From an uncultured bacterium (GTDB taxonomy: Bacteria > Spirochaetota > Brevinematia > DTOW01), in contig CALFVP010000059.1 of assembly GCA_937928175.1 (NCBI GenBank), positions 1 to 6,793 on the forward strand: 6,793 nucleotides of DNA, read 5' to 3'. The translations under genes were made by a program, and so were the position numbers. A model generated the notes under the pieces. The model was given only the letters and a program-made list of their open reading frames with translations, did no database searches and was not told the DNA's origin. Below, in pieces: positions 1 through 6,662 of the stretch. The stretch's first letter is position 1, and every line of letters starts with the position of its first letter.

Positions 1-613
1 TTGATACTATAAGCCTTATAAACTTTTCTGTTATGTTTAGGTTTATTTCTTTATCCCAACATATTCCTTCCCAAGCTGATATTATATTCCTTTCGAAGTT
101 TTCATCTGTAGATTTGTAGATTGATACTACTTTGAATTTCTTTTTACCATTCTCCAAAAATTCTAGTATGTAACTTTTTTCAAAGTTAAAATCTTCTTTT
201 AGTATGTATTTGGATATATCAACATCTTTCGTATACTCCTTATTTGATTCTTTTCCTTTTTCAAAGTTTACAAAGTTTTTAAAAATGAAATCTGTTATGT
301 CATTCTTTTTTAATACGTTATTTGTTGCTTCGTCTATTGAAGAGTATGACGATACTACAAATATAGTAACATCGTTTTTGTTAAATATCAATGCTCCGTT
401 TTTGATATTTTCTGTTTCTTTTGGTAGATGTTTTACTTCTTTGATTCCACTTAAATTGAGTAAAGTTACTTTTGATGTTTTGTTATAATTTTCTTTTAAT
501 TCGTTTTCGTTAGTGTTTTTGGATGAATTTGTATTTTTTACGTTGCTACCGCATGAAACAAAAGTAAGTATTATAGAAATTAGCAAAATTGTTGATCTTG
601 GTAGTTTTTTCAT
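1..613 (-). CDS. Putative lipoprotein of unknown function, C-terminus beyond window edge
   Basis: An open frame runs leftward from an ATG at 613-611 for 204 codons without a stop and leaves the window at position 1, so only the N-terminal part is seen. The product begins MKKLPRSTILLISIILTFVS and then Cys21-Gly. This is a basic n-region, a hydrophobic core and a lipobox (F18-V19-S20-C21), so signal peptidase II processing and membrane anchoring are expected. Residues 22-45 form an Asn/Lys/Ser/Glu-rich linker, typical behind a lipidated cysteine. The rest is a mixed alpha/beta-looking domain with no motif I recognise; it contains a WEGICWD segment near residues 180-186. A strong Shine-Dalgarno site supports the start. 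The gene lies 85 bp downstream of the TPR gene on the same strand and could share its transcript. Seen: frame, signal peptide, RBS. Inferred: lipidation. Function unknown. Confidence 0.85.
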   Translation of the reverse strand, partial: MKKLPRSTILLISIILTFVSCGSNVKNTNSSKNTNENELKENYNKTSKVTLLNLSGIKEVKHLPKETENIKNGALIFNKNDVTIFVVSSYSSIDEATNNVLKKNDITDFIFKNFVNFEKGKESNKEYTKDVDISKYILKEDFNFEKSYILEFLENGKKKFKVVSIYKSTDENFERNIISAWEGICWDKEINLNITEKFIRLIVS

Positions 614-617
614 TTTA

Positions 618-624
618 CACCTCT
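618..624 (-). promoter_or_regulatory. Shine-Dalgarno site of the partial lipoprotein gene
   Basis: Minus-strand AGAGGTG, four bases upstream of the ATG at 613. It pairs with the 3' end of 16S rRNA (CACCTC core) and fixes the start of the left-edge lipoprotein. Confidence 0.75.
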
Positions 625-643
625 CTGTGATTTTCGGAATGTT

Positions 644-672
644 TTATTAATCCTTGAAAAGGAATTTCTAAA
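644..672 (-). promoter_or_regulatory. Weak sigma70-type promoter candidate for the left-edge lipoprotein
   Basis: On the minus strand a -35-like TTTAGA (672-667) is followed after 17 bp by a -10-like TAATAA (649-644). This would give a leader of roughly 24 bases containing the Shine-Dalgarno site. Both boxes are imperfect and the region is AT-rich, so chance occurrence is quite possible. The alternative is co-transcription from the TPR gene upstream. Confidence 0.25.
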
Positions 673-698
673 ACAGAAATTTTTTATCGTTTTTTAAA

Positions 699-1403
699 CT
701 AATTTGCTTTTTCCTTTAGTTCCTCTAAGATTTTTGTTTCATAATTGTCTATAACAGGTTCATTTGATGCTTCTAATGAAAGTGCTTTTTCTATTATTTC
801 TTTTGCTTTTTTCTTTTCTCCTTTACTTAGTAGGAATTCTGCGTAATATCTGTATGCTGCTTTGTTAGGGTATTTTATAGCTCTTTCAAAGTCTTCTGTT
901 GCCTTTTTAGTATCGCCTATGCTAACTGGCCATCCTGGTGCTTTAGAGTATACTTTTCCTCTTACCATATAAGCAGATCCATCTCTAAACGATGGGTCTT
1001 TTTTTATTACCTTTGTCATCAAATTAACTATTGGACCAGCTAAAAATAAACTATTCATTACTCCTTTTTCTTCTGCCCATGATCCGTAAGCTACACCAAG
1101 AAAGTAATTCCCTTCAATACCATCAGGGTTTAATTTTATAGCTATTTCTCCAGCACTTTTTGCTTCTTCAAATATTTTTTCTCTTAATTTTTTATCTTCT
1201 ACAAAGTAAAAACCGTAAAATCTCGCAAAAGCACAATATTTCCAAGCATTTTCATAGTTGTTTGTTTCTTTAGTAAAAAGATCTTTATAGTATTCATACA
1301 TTTTTCTAGCATCTTCTTTAGTTTTTATATCTTTAAAAATCTGAGAAAATGACATTGATGTTAATAGTAGAATGTAAAATGTAATAAGTGTGAAGTTTTT
1401 CAT
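699..1403 (-). CDS. Exported tetratricopeptide-repeat protein, TatT-like
   Basis: The product has 234 residues. Residues 1-20 form a signal peptide: Lys2, a hydrophobic core, and an S18-F-S20 signal peptidase I-type site before Gln21. No lipobox cysteine is present, so a soluble periplasmic location is inferred. The mature protein is helical. A TPR-like unit spans about residues 81-108 (AIKLNP, then GNYFLGVAYG). The segment VIKKDP...GSAYMVRGKVY (132-152) follows, then PGWPVSIGDTKKA (156-168), and a last TPR pair to about 210. The pattern LNP..G.Y.LG.AYG, then P-G-x-x-x-S-x-G-D-x-x-K-A, is what I associate with the TatT/TRAP-associated TPR family, named for a Treponema lipoprotein that associates with the TRAP-type binding protein TatP. 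No TRAP permease or binding-protein gene is in this window, so a transport role is not shown; a generic periplasmic TPR adaptor is equally possible. Strong Shine-Dalgarno; divergent from folC. Confidence 0.85.
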   Translation of the reverse strand: MKNFTLITFYILLLTSMSFSQIFKDIKTKEDARKMYEYYKDLFTKETNNYENAWKYCAFARFYGFYFVEDKKLREKIFEEAKSAGEIAIKLNPDGIEGNYFLGVAYGSWAEEKGVMNSLFLAGPIVNLMTKVIKKDPSFRDGSAYMVRGKVYSKAPGWPVSIGDTKKATEDFERAIKYPNKAAYRYYAEFLLSKGEKKKAKEIIEKALSLEASNEPVIDNYETKILEELKEKAN

Positions 1404-1407
1404 AAAT

Positions 1408-1415
1408 ACCTCCTT
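1408..1415 (-). promoter_or_regulatory. Shine-Dalgarno site of the TPR gene
   Basis: Minus-strand AAGGAGGT lies four bases upstream of the ATG at 1403. This near-perfect site fixes the start and shows that this organism uses canonical anti-Shine-Dalgarno pairing. Confidence 0.85.
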
Positions 1416-1420
1416 CTTGA

Positions 1421-1449
1421 ATTATTTTATTCTTTTTATCGTTTTTCAA
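1421..1449 (-). promoter_or_regulatory. Candidate promoter of the TPR gene
   Basis: Minus-strand TTGAAA (1449-1444), a 17-bp spacer and AATAAT (1426-1421). The expected transcription start, near 1414, would fall at the edge of the Shine-Dalgarno site and leave a very short leader. That makes this -10 assignment uncertain. No better-spaced pair was seen in the divergent region. Confidence 0.3.
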
Positions 1450-1468
1450 GTTGGTATTTTCATTGGGT

Positions 1469-1507
1469 TTGATTTTTCGATTAACTTGATTTTAGTATTT
1501 TTATGCT
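1469..1507 (+). promoter_or_regulatory. Candidate promoter region of folC
   Basis: Two readings are possible. In the first, TTGATT (1469-1474), an 18-bp spacer and TAGTAT (1493-1498) put the RNA start near 1505, with a leader of about 12 bases and no Shine-Dalgarno site. In the second, a -10-like TATGCT (1502-1507) ends nine bases before the ATG and would make the mRNA nearly leaderless, but its -35 is poor. Either way folC would be translated without a conventional ribosome binding site. Confidence 0.3.
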
Positions 1508-1516
1508 GTTTATCAT

Positions 1517-2785
1517 ATGAACTATTATGAAGCTTTAAATTACGTTTTATCTCTTACTAACCTTGAAAACACTAGAAGGTTTGATTTAATGAAAGATGGA
1601 TTTTTGAATGTTTCTAGAGCTCTTAAAGTTATTGGGGTTGATTACAGTAGAAAGGAAATTATTCATGTTGCTGGTACTAAAGGTAAAGGTAGTGTATCTT
1701 ATTTTGTATCTTATTTGCTTTCAAAGTTTTCTGGTTTTAAGGTTGGTTTGTTCACTTCTCCTCACCTTTTAAGTATTAACGAAAGAATATCCATACTTAA
1801 GGACGGAATTATTTATAACATTTCTGATGAAGATTTTGCAAAAGTTGCTAGTATTGTTAGGAATTTTATTGAAAGGGAAAGCGTAAACCTAACTACTTTT
1901 GATTTTCTTACAGTTATGGCTATGTATTATTTTCTAGAAAACGATGTTGATATTATAGTTTTGGAAGTTGGTTTAGGTGGTAGGTTGGATTCTACAAATT
2001 TTTGTAATCCAAAAGTTTCGGTTATTACTTTTGTAGATTATGATCATACTAATGTTTTGGGAAAAACTCTATATAAGATTGCTTACGAAAAAGCGGGAAT
2101 AATAAAACCTAACGTATTCGTTGTATCTTCAAAACAGAGAAAAGTTGTTAAAGATGTTATAAAGGAAGTTTCAGATAGAAATAATGCTTTTGTTAAGTTT
2201 GTTGATGAGGTTTATAGTATTCTTGATGTTAAAGTTTCGGTTAGGGGTACAGAGGCTATCGTTAAAAATCTTGTTACTAGAAATACTTTTCGTACTTCTA
2301 TAAATTTGATAGGTGAGCATTTTGTTGAGAATCTTTTAGTTGCTTACCTTGCTGCAAGTTATCTCTCTAATATCTCTGAAGAAGTTTTTAGTAATTTGGA
2401 TTTTCATTTTAAAGGTAGGTTTGAAGTTTTAAGAGAAAACCCTTTAGTTGTTTTTGATGTTGCTCATACTCCTGGGGCTATTGATGTTGCTTTTAAAAAC
2501 TATCTTAAATTGGTTAAGGGTAAAAGTTTTAACGTTGTTGTATCAATTATGGAAGATAAAGATATTGATAGAATTTCTAAAGTTTTTCTTAAGTATAGAG
2601 ATAGTATTGATAGTATTTTTATTCTTAAACTTCGTGAGCATGATGGAAGTATGTTACTTTTGGAGGGTATTAAATCTATGGGGGATAAGGTTTGGGTTGT
2701 TGATAGGGTTGAAAAGATTGAAAAAAATACCTTGATTGTTGGTAGTTTTAGGATTTACAGTCAATTTTTGTGGAGAGGTTTTTGA
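1517..2785 (+). CDS. folC: Folylpolyglutamate synthase / dihydrofolate synthase family ligase
   Basis: Mur-ligase-fold cytoplasmic enzyme that adds glutamate to (dihydro)folate using ATP. It has 422 residues, normal for FolC. The start is pinned: no start codon lies between the upstream in-frame TAG (1493) and this ATG, and the MNYYEALNYV opening is typical. The P-loop GTKGKGS is at 53-59, followed by TSPHL (80-84) and NERI (88-91). The TFDFLT element is at 127-132 and EVGLGGRLDSTN at 150-161. DHTNVLG (176-182) precedes EKAGIIK (191-197), whose Lys192 matches the lysine carbamylated in characterised FolC. The C-terminal domain has KGRFEV (299-304), DVAHTP (314-319) with Asp314 and His317 kept, and EDKD then GSF near the end. 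Odd: the usual HQ..N, PGR and HNP signatures read HF..N (268-272), KGR and HTP. Whether it also has dihydrofolate synthase activity cannot be decided here. No folate-pathway gene is adjacent; fliI follows after 33 bp. No Shine-Dalgarno site. Confidence 0.92.
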   Translation: MNYYEALNYVLSLTNLENTRRFDLMKDGFLNVSRALKVIGVDYSRKEIIHVAGTKGKGSVSYFVSYLLSKFSGFKVGLFTSPHLLSINERISILKDGIIYNISDEDFAKVASIVRNFIERESVNLTTFDFLTVMAMYYFLENDVDIIVLEVGLGGRLDSTNFCNPKVSVITFVDYDHTNVLGKTLYKIAYEKAGIIKPNVFVVSSKQRKVVKDVIKEVSDRNNAFVKFVDEVYSILDVKVSVRGTEAIVKNLVTRNTFRTSINLIGEHFVENLLVAYLAASYLSNISEEVFSNLDFHFKGRFEVLRENPLVVFDVAHTPGAIDVAFKNYLKLVKGKSFNVVVSIMEDKDIDRISKVFLKYRDSIDSIFILKLREHDGSMLLLEGIKSMGDKVWVVDRVEKIEKNTLIVGSFRIYSQFLWRGF

Positions 2786-2809
2786 ATTTCTTTGAGTTTA
2801 TGGTATAGA
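2782..2809 (+). promoter_or_regulatory. Candidate extended -10 promoter for fliI, possibly giving leaderless mRNA
   Basis: TTGAAT (2782-2787), a 16-bp spacer and the extended -10 TGG-TATAGA (2801-2809) fill the 33-bp folC-fliI gap. The predicted RNA start, about 2816, is only two or three bases before the fliI ATG at 2819. No Shine-Dalgarno sequence lies within range; the nearest purine run (GGAGAGG, 2772-2778, inside the end of folC) is about 40 bases away. Read-through from folC is the alternative. Confidence 0.35.
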
Positions 2810-2818
2810 ATTTAGTTT

Positions 2819-4117
2819 ATGGGGGTTTTTGAAAAGTATATAAATAGTATTCGTAGGAATGAGTATATAAAGTCTACTGGTAGGGTTGTCAAAGTTACTG
2901 GAGTTTTGATAGAAAGTGAAGGGCCGTATTCTTCTGTAGGCGATATTTGTGAAATAGATTTAGGAAACGGTAAAAAAGTTAAAGCTGAGGTTGTTGGTTT
3001 TGATAACGATAGAGTTTTTTTAGTTATGTTTGAAAATATAGTGGGTATTCCTTCTAATGCTAGAGTTTTGAATACTGGTTCTAAGATGTATATTCCTGTT
3101 GGTGAAGAAATGAGAGGTAGGGTTTTAAATGCTTACGGTGAGGTTTTAATGGGAGGAGATTTTAAAGTAGAAGATTACTACTATATTGATAATGATCCAC
3201 CTTCATCACTTCAAAGAAAAAGAATACTTAAACCTATCCAGACAGGTATTAGAGTTATAGATGGGATTCTTACGGTTGGTGAAGGACAAAGAGTTGGTAT
3301 ATTTTCGGGTAGCGGGGTTGGTAAAACTACTCTTCTTAGTATGATCGCAAGAAATACATCTGCAGATATTACAATTCTTGCACTTGTTGGTGAAAGAGGT
3401 AGAGAAGTAAGAGAATTCTTAGAAAGAGATCTTGGAGAAGAAGGACTTAAAAGAAGTGTTGTTATTGTTGCTACATCTGATGAATCACCTATGGCTAGAT
3501 TAAGGTCTGCTTATACTGCTACTAGTATTGCTGAATTCTTTAGAGACAAGGGATACAATGTTATGTTACTTTTAGATTCACTTACCAGGTTAGCATTCGC
3601 TCAAAGAGAGATATCTTTATCTATGGGTGAGCCACCTACAACAAGAGGATACACTCCAAGTGTGTTTACAACTTTACCCAGACTTCTTGAAAGAGCAGGC
3701 CCTGGAAAAGAAGGAAGTATAACAGCATTTTACACGGTACTTGTTGAAGGAGATGATGTTAATGAACCAATATCGGATCACGTTAGAGCAACTCTCGATG
3801 GACACATAGTTCTTTCTAGATCTCTTGCTTCGTATGGAATATATCCCGCTGTTGATGTACTTATGAGTATAAGTAGATTAATGCCAGAAATAGTTTCTAA
3901 ACAACACCTTGAAAAAGCCTATAAATTCAGAGAATTGCTAGCAACTTACCAGGAAAACCAAGACCTTATAAACATAGGTGCTTACGTTCAGGGATCTAAC
4001 CCTAAAATAGATATTGCTATAAAGTATATTGATAAAATAATGAATTACATTAAACAGGATATGTACGAGAAAGTTAGTTTCGATGAAGCAGTAAATCAGC
4101 TAATTTCATTGTTTTAA
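2819..4117 (+). CDS. fliI: Flagellar export-apparatus ATPase FliI
   Basis: ATPase of the type III secretion apparatus of the flagellum; its hexamer at the cytoplasmic face of the basal body helps unload and feed substrates. The product has 432 residues, the usual length. An N-terminal beta-barrel (about 18-93, with IESEGP at 31-36 and SVGD at 39-42) precedes PIQTGIRVID (139-148). Walker A GSGVGKT is at 164-170 (Lys169, Thr170), the catalytic-glutamate motif GERGRE at 191-196, and Walker B LLLDS ends at Asp253-Ser254. GEPPTTRGYTPSVF (270-283) and DGHIVLSR (327-334) are the family signatures. An in-frame TAG at 2813 leaves ATG 2819 as the first possible start. No Shine-Dalgarno site. The last 44 bp are overlapped by the convergent lipoprotein gene. 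Type III secretion (SctN) ATPases are closely related; FliI is preferred on overall match and because no secretion-system genes are seen. fliH and fliJ are not adjacent. Confidence 0.93.
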   Translation: MGVFEKYINSIRRNEYIKSTGRVVKVTGVLIESEGPYSSVGDICEIDLGNGKKVKAEVVGFDNDRVFLVMFENIVGIPSNARVLNTGSKMYIPVGEEMRGRVLNAYGEVLMGGDFKVEDYYYIDNDPPSSLQRKRILKPIQTGIRVIDGILTVGEGQRVGIFSGSGVGKTTLLSMIARNTSADITILALVGERGREVREFLERDLGEEGLKRSVVIVATSDESPMARLRSAYTATSIAEFFRDKGYNVMLLLDSLTRLAFAQREISLSMGEPPTTRGYTPSVFTTLPRLLERAGPGKEGSITAFYTVLVEGDDVNEPISDHVRATLDGHIVLSRSLASYGIYPAVDVLMSISRLMPEIVSKQHLEKAYKFRELLATYQENQDLINIGAYVQGSNPKIDIAIKYIDKIMNYIKQDMYEKVSFDEAVNQLISLF

Positions 4118-6662
4118 TTATTACTTTCTTACCGTTTAGGACTAATAAACTTACGTTTCTTCTTGTGTAGTCTATGTCAAAATCTATTACACCAGTTTCT
4201 ATTTTTTTGTTGTTTACTTTCAAATATCTATTTCCTGAGTCTTCTATAAGTGAGATAATATCTTTCTCTAAGACGAGAAATTTTATTATATCATCGTAAG
4301 GACCAAACGTTTCGTTATTGCTCACAAGGTATTTTTCTTTGTTTTTCCTTGCTATGAATGCAAATTTGCTTTTATTGTTGTATATTAAAGAATCTTTGTC
4401 TATGAAATTAAAAGGTCCTATTTCTTTGTTATCAATTATCAAAAATTGCCATTCGTTGTTTTTTAGTACAAAAGAGAATTTTTTGTTTACGTTTAGAAGT
4501 TCTTTGTTTAAAAAAATGTTTACAAGGTTTGTAATTCCGTTAGTTGATGTGTATAAAAAGTAGTTATTTTTATGGTATACTATTGCATACCATGAATCGC
4601 CTAGAAAATTGTTGTATTTTACTATTCTTGAAAATTTTGCTATATCTTTACCATTTACGTTTATACCTTCTTTATTGTCTATTCCGTATACGAAATAGAA
4701 GTTGTTATTTTCTTCCTTTATGTCTTTTATGTAATCGTAAGGACCTAGAGTTAGTTTATCTTTGAGTATGAAGTATTTATTGTTTTCTTTTAGTACCAGC
4801 AATAAGTTGCTGTCGAAATTTTCACTTACGAATAACGCCATTTTGTAAGGACCAAGTTTTTTTGTAACTTTATCTTTCTCTGTAAAGTATACGTATACAT
4901 CTTTGTTTTTCTTTACTGAAAATTTTGCTTTCTTAAGATCTTTTGAAACCTTAAGTTGAAATATTTTTTCGAATGGACCTTTTTCAAAAAAAGTTGTTGT
5001 TATATAAAATCCGTTTGTTTTTTGGGTTATTCCACTCCATATACCGTTTGTTGCGTCAAATTTTATGCTTTCATAGTCTACTCCTATGTATTTCCCTATT
5101 ACTATACCGTTAAATATTAGAGAAAAAAGTCCATCATGGTCCATTACTCCTGCTCCCCATATTCTACCATTTTCAGATAAAACTGGTGTATAAATATTCT
5201 TGTACGGTCCGTATACCTTCGATGAATAGTTTATATAAAGATCATTTCCGTTTCTGAAGGTAAATAGAAATCTTTTGTTTTTGTAAGAAAAAGTATTCCA
5301 GAATACTTCATCGTAAGGTCCTAAATTACATACGTTGAACAATAAAACGTATTCCTTACCTTCTTTTTTGTACGTAATTATTGGCGTTGATTCTTCAATA
5401 GATATATTTAACACTTTTTCGTATGGTCCTATGTTTGTTCCTTCTATAAAAACGTAGTTTTGGTTGTTTGATGAAAATGAAAATATTAATTTGTTTTTGT
5501 CAAAAATTATTTCTCCTACTGATTTAAATGCTCCGTATAACTTATTTTCTTTTACTACAAACCAATGATCATTGGTTTTACATAAAAAAACAGTATCTTT
5601 GTGGATATTTTGAAAATATAGTATTTTATAGTATTCTCCTATTATTTTATTGTAGTTTTTGATGAGATAGTTTTTTTTGTCACCTTCTTCTATTATCCAA
5701 GTGTTTCCGTTTCTGTCAATTAATGGGTATGAGATTTTGTTAGTCGATGAGTATAAAGTTTTCAGTGTGTTATTATTTATCTCTCCTAGTATAAGTTTGT
5801 ATTTGTTGCTTGATTTTGTTATTACTATCCAATTGCTTTTGTAGAAAGTTGGTTGTTCTATTTCTTCTGATGGTATTTCTAACGTTTTGCCGTTTACTAT
5901 GACGTAGTTTTTGTTATTTTTCTTTGCACTGAGTATAAAATTCGTTTCGTAGAATGATGGTATTCCTATTTCTTGTACATCATCTAGTATTAGCTTACTG
6001 TTTATTATTATTGTATAGTTACTGTTAATGTTTTTAGCTGTAACCCACCAGTTCTTTTTGTCAATAGTTTGGTAAGGAATTTCTACATCAATAAATGGAC
6101 CAAATTCTTTTCCTGAAACGTAAGATATATATTTGAAGTTGCCCTTTTGGAAAATTCTTACGTTTGGATTATCTTGTAAAATGTTACTTTTCACATGGTT
6201 TTCTTTAGGAAGTATTGTAACCCCATCTTTTCGTAAAAGAATTTCGTTTTCTAAAGGCACATTTTCTAAAGGTACCTTTTCTAAAGGTACCTTTTCTGTG
6301 AGTAGTTTATTTTGATAAATAACGTATTTTGAACTGTTAGATGATATCAGTATACAGTAATTCTCTGGGTTTTCTGAAAAAATTACATCTTCTACCAAAG
6401 CGTTACCTAGGTAAATAATTTTTCTCTTTTTATCTAATCCTTCTTTTGTTAAATTACCTAATATCAACTTTGTTGAATTGTTGGAAACTAGTGTTAAGTA
6501 GTAATTGAGTTTTCCGTTTACGTACTTTAGTTTGGTAGATTGTATTAGTATCTTCTCATTTCTCTCAATATTGTATAACGTAGTTTTATTTATATCTCTA
6601 CATGAGTTTAGTATAAAGGTTAATGCGATAAATAGTAACGCTGGTGTTTTGGAATGGTGCAC
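4074..6662 (-). CDS. Large repeat-containing lipoprotein, probable beta-propeller type, function unknown
   Basis: The product has 862 residues and starts with GTG (6662-6660). The upstream in-frame TAA lies four codons away with no other start between, and no later start would keep the signal peptide. Residues 1-20 are a signal peptide with lipobox L18-N19-S20-Cys21; Asn at -2 is unusual but fits relaxed lipoboxes. From about residue 188 to 822 a unit of ~37 residues recurs some eighteen times. Its core is aromatic-Val-x-x-Asn-x-Lys-x-x-Gly-Pro-Tyr/Phe-(Asp/Glu)-x-Ile, then a Ser/Asp turn and a hydrophobic strand ending Lys-Asn-Asn/Gly. Clear Gly-Pro-Tyr/Phe motifs lie at 188, 412, 448, 485, 562, 604, 640, 749 and 787; degenerate ones (IGEYY, YGAFK, IGKY) keep the spacing. 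This resembles WD40-like/PD40 or WG repeat proteins, so one blade per unit is inferred. No enzyme motif was seen. Residues 124-138 repeat VPLE[K/N] three times. The last ~14 residues are encoded opposite the end of fliI. Confidence 0.85.
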   Translation of the reverse strand: MHHSKTPALLFIALTFILNSCRDINKTTLYNIERNEKILIQSTKLKYVNGKLNYYLTLVSNNSTKLILGNLTKEGLDKKRKIIYLGNALVEDVIFSENPENYCILISSNSSKYVIYQNKLLTEKVPLEKVPLENVPLENEILLRKDGVTILPKENHVKSNILQDNPNVRIFQKGNFKYISYVSGKEFGPFIDVEIPYQTIDKKNWWVTAKNINSNYTIIINSKLILDDVQEIGIPSFYETNFILSAKKNNKNYVIVNGKTLEIPSEEIEQPTFYKSNWIVITKSSNKYKLILGEINNNTLKTLYSSTNKISYPLIDRNGNTWIIEEGDKKNYLIKNYNKIIGEYYKILYFQNIHKDTVFLCKTNDHWFVVKENKLYGAFKSVGEIIFDKNKLIFSFSSNNQNYVFIEGTNIGPYEKVLNISIEESTPIITYKKEGKEYVLLFNVCNLGPYDEVFWNTFSYKNKRFLFTFRNGNDLYINYSSKVYGPYKNIYTPVLSENGRIWGAGVMDHDGLFSLIFNGIVIGKYIGVDYESIKFDATNGIWSGITQKTNGFYITTTFFEKGPFEKIFQLKVSKDLKKAKFSVKKNKDVYVYFTEKDKVTKKLGPYKMALFVSENFDSNLLLVLKENNKYFILKDKLTLGPYDYIKDIKEENNNFYFVYGIDNKEGINVNGKDIAKFSRIVKYNNFLGDSWYAIVYHKNNYFLYTSTNGITNLVNIFLNKELLNVNKKFSFVLKNNEWQFLIIDNKEIGPFNFIDKDSLIYNNKSKFAFIARKNKEKYLVSNNETFGPYDDIIKFLVLEKDIISLIEDSGNRYLKVNNKKIETGVIDFDIDYTRRNVSLLVLNGKKVIIKTMKLADLLLHRN
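6247..6297. repeat. 15-bp tandem repeat, about 3.4 copies, inside the large lipoprotein gene
   Basis: Units are TTTTCTAAAGGCACA (6247-6261), TTTTCTAAAGGTACC (6262-6276), an identical copy (6277-6291) and a partial TTTTCT (6292-6297). Read on the minus strand they encode VPLE[K/N] three times (residues 124-138). The unit length is a multiple of three, so copy-number change by slippage would lengthen or shorten the protein without breaking the frame. Each full copy carries the palindrome GGTACC, extended to AAAGGTACCTTT where flanked by T's. Confidence 0.9.

Noticed and set aside
1..130. Repeated TTGATACTA at 1-9 and 121-129
   Set aside because: Nine-base match within one coding region, explained by similar Val-Val-Ser/Ile-Val-Ser codons.
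204..488. Plus-strand open frame of 94 codons
   Set aside because: It lies opposite the lipoprotein gene that has a signal peptide and Shine-Dalgarno site; its own product is an unpatterned Phe/Ser-rich sequence with no ribosome binding site.
663..681. Stem-loop AATTTCT-AAAAC-AGAAATT as a terminator of the TPR gene
   Set aside because: The stem has one G-C pair, and the T-run follows it on the plus strand, where no gene ends; on the minus strand there is no direct T-run.
2448..2735. Second plus-strand frame inside folC
   Set aside because: Leu-rich product in another frame of a well-conserved gene; an artefact of T-rich codons.
2819..4117. F1-type ATP synthase subunit or Rho instead of FliI
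   Set aside because: The GEPPTTRGYTPSVF and DGHIVLSR signatures and the 432-residue length fit the FliI/SctN family, not F1 alpha/beta or Rho.
4134..4150. GTTTA/TAAAC inverted repeat as a fliI terminator
   Set aside because: Five-base, G-C-poor stem without a following T-run.
6247..6297. Tandem repeat as a CRISPR array or on/off phase-variation tract
   Set aside because: Units are contiguous with no spacers, and 15 bp is in frame, so copy change cannot switch the gene off.
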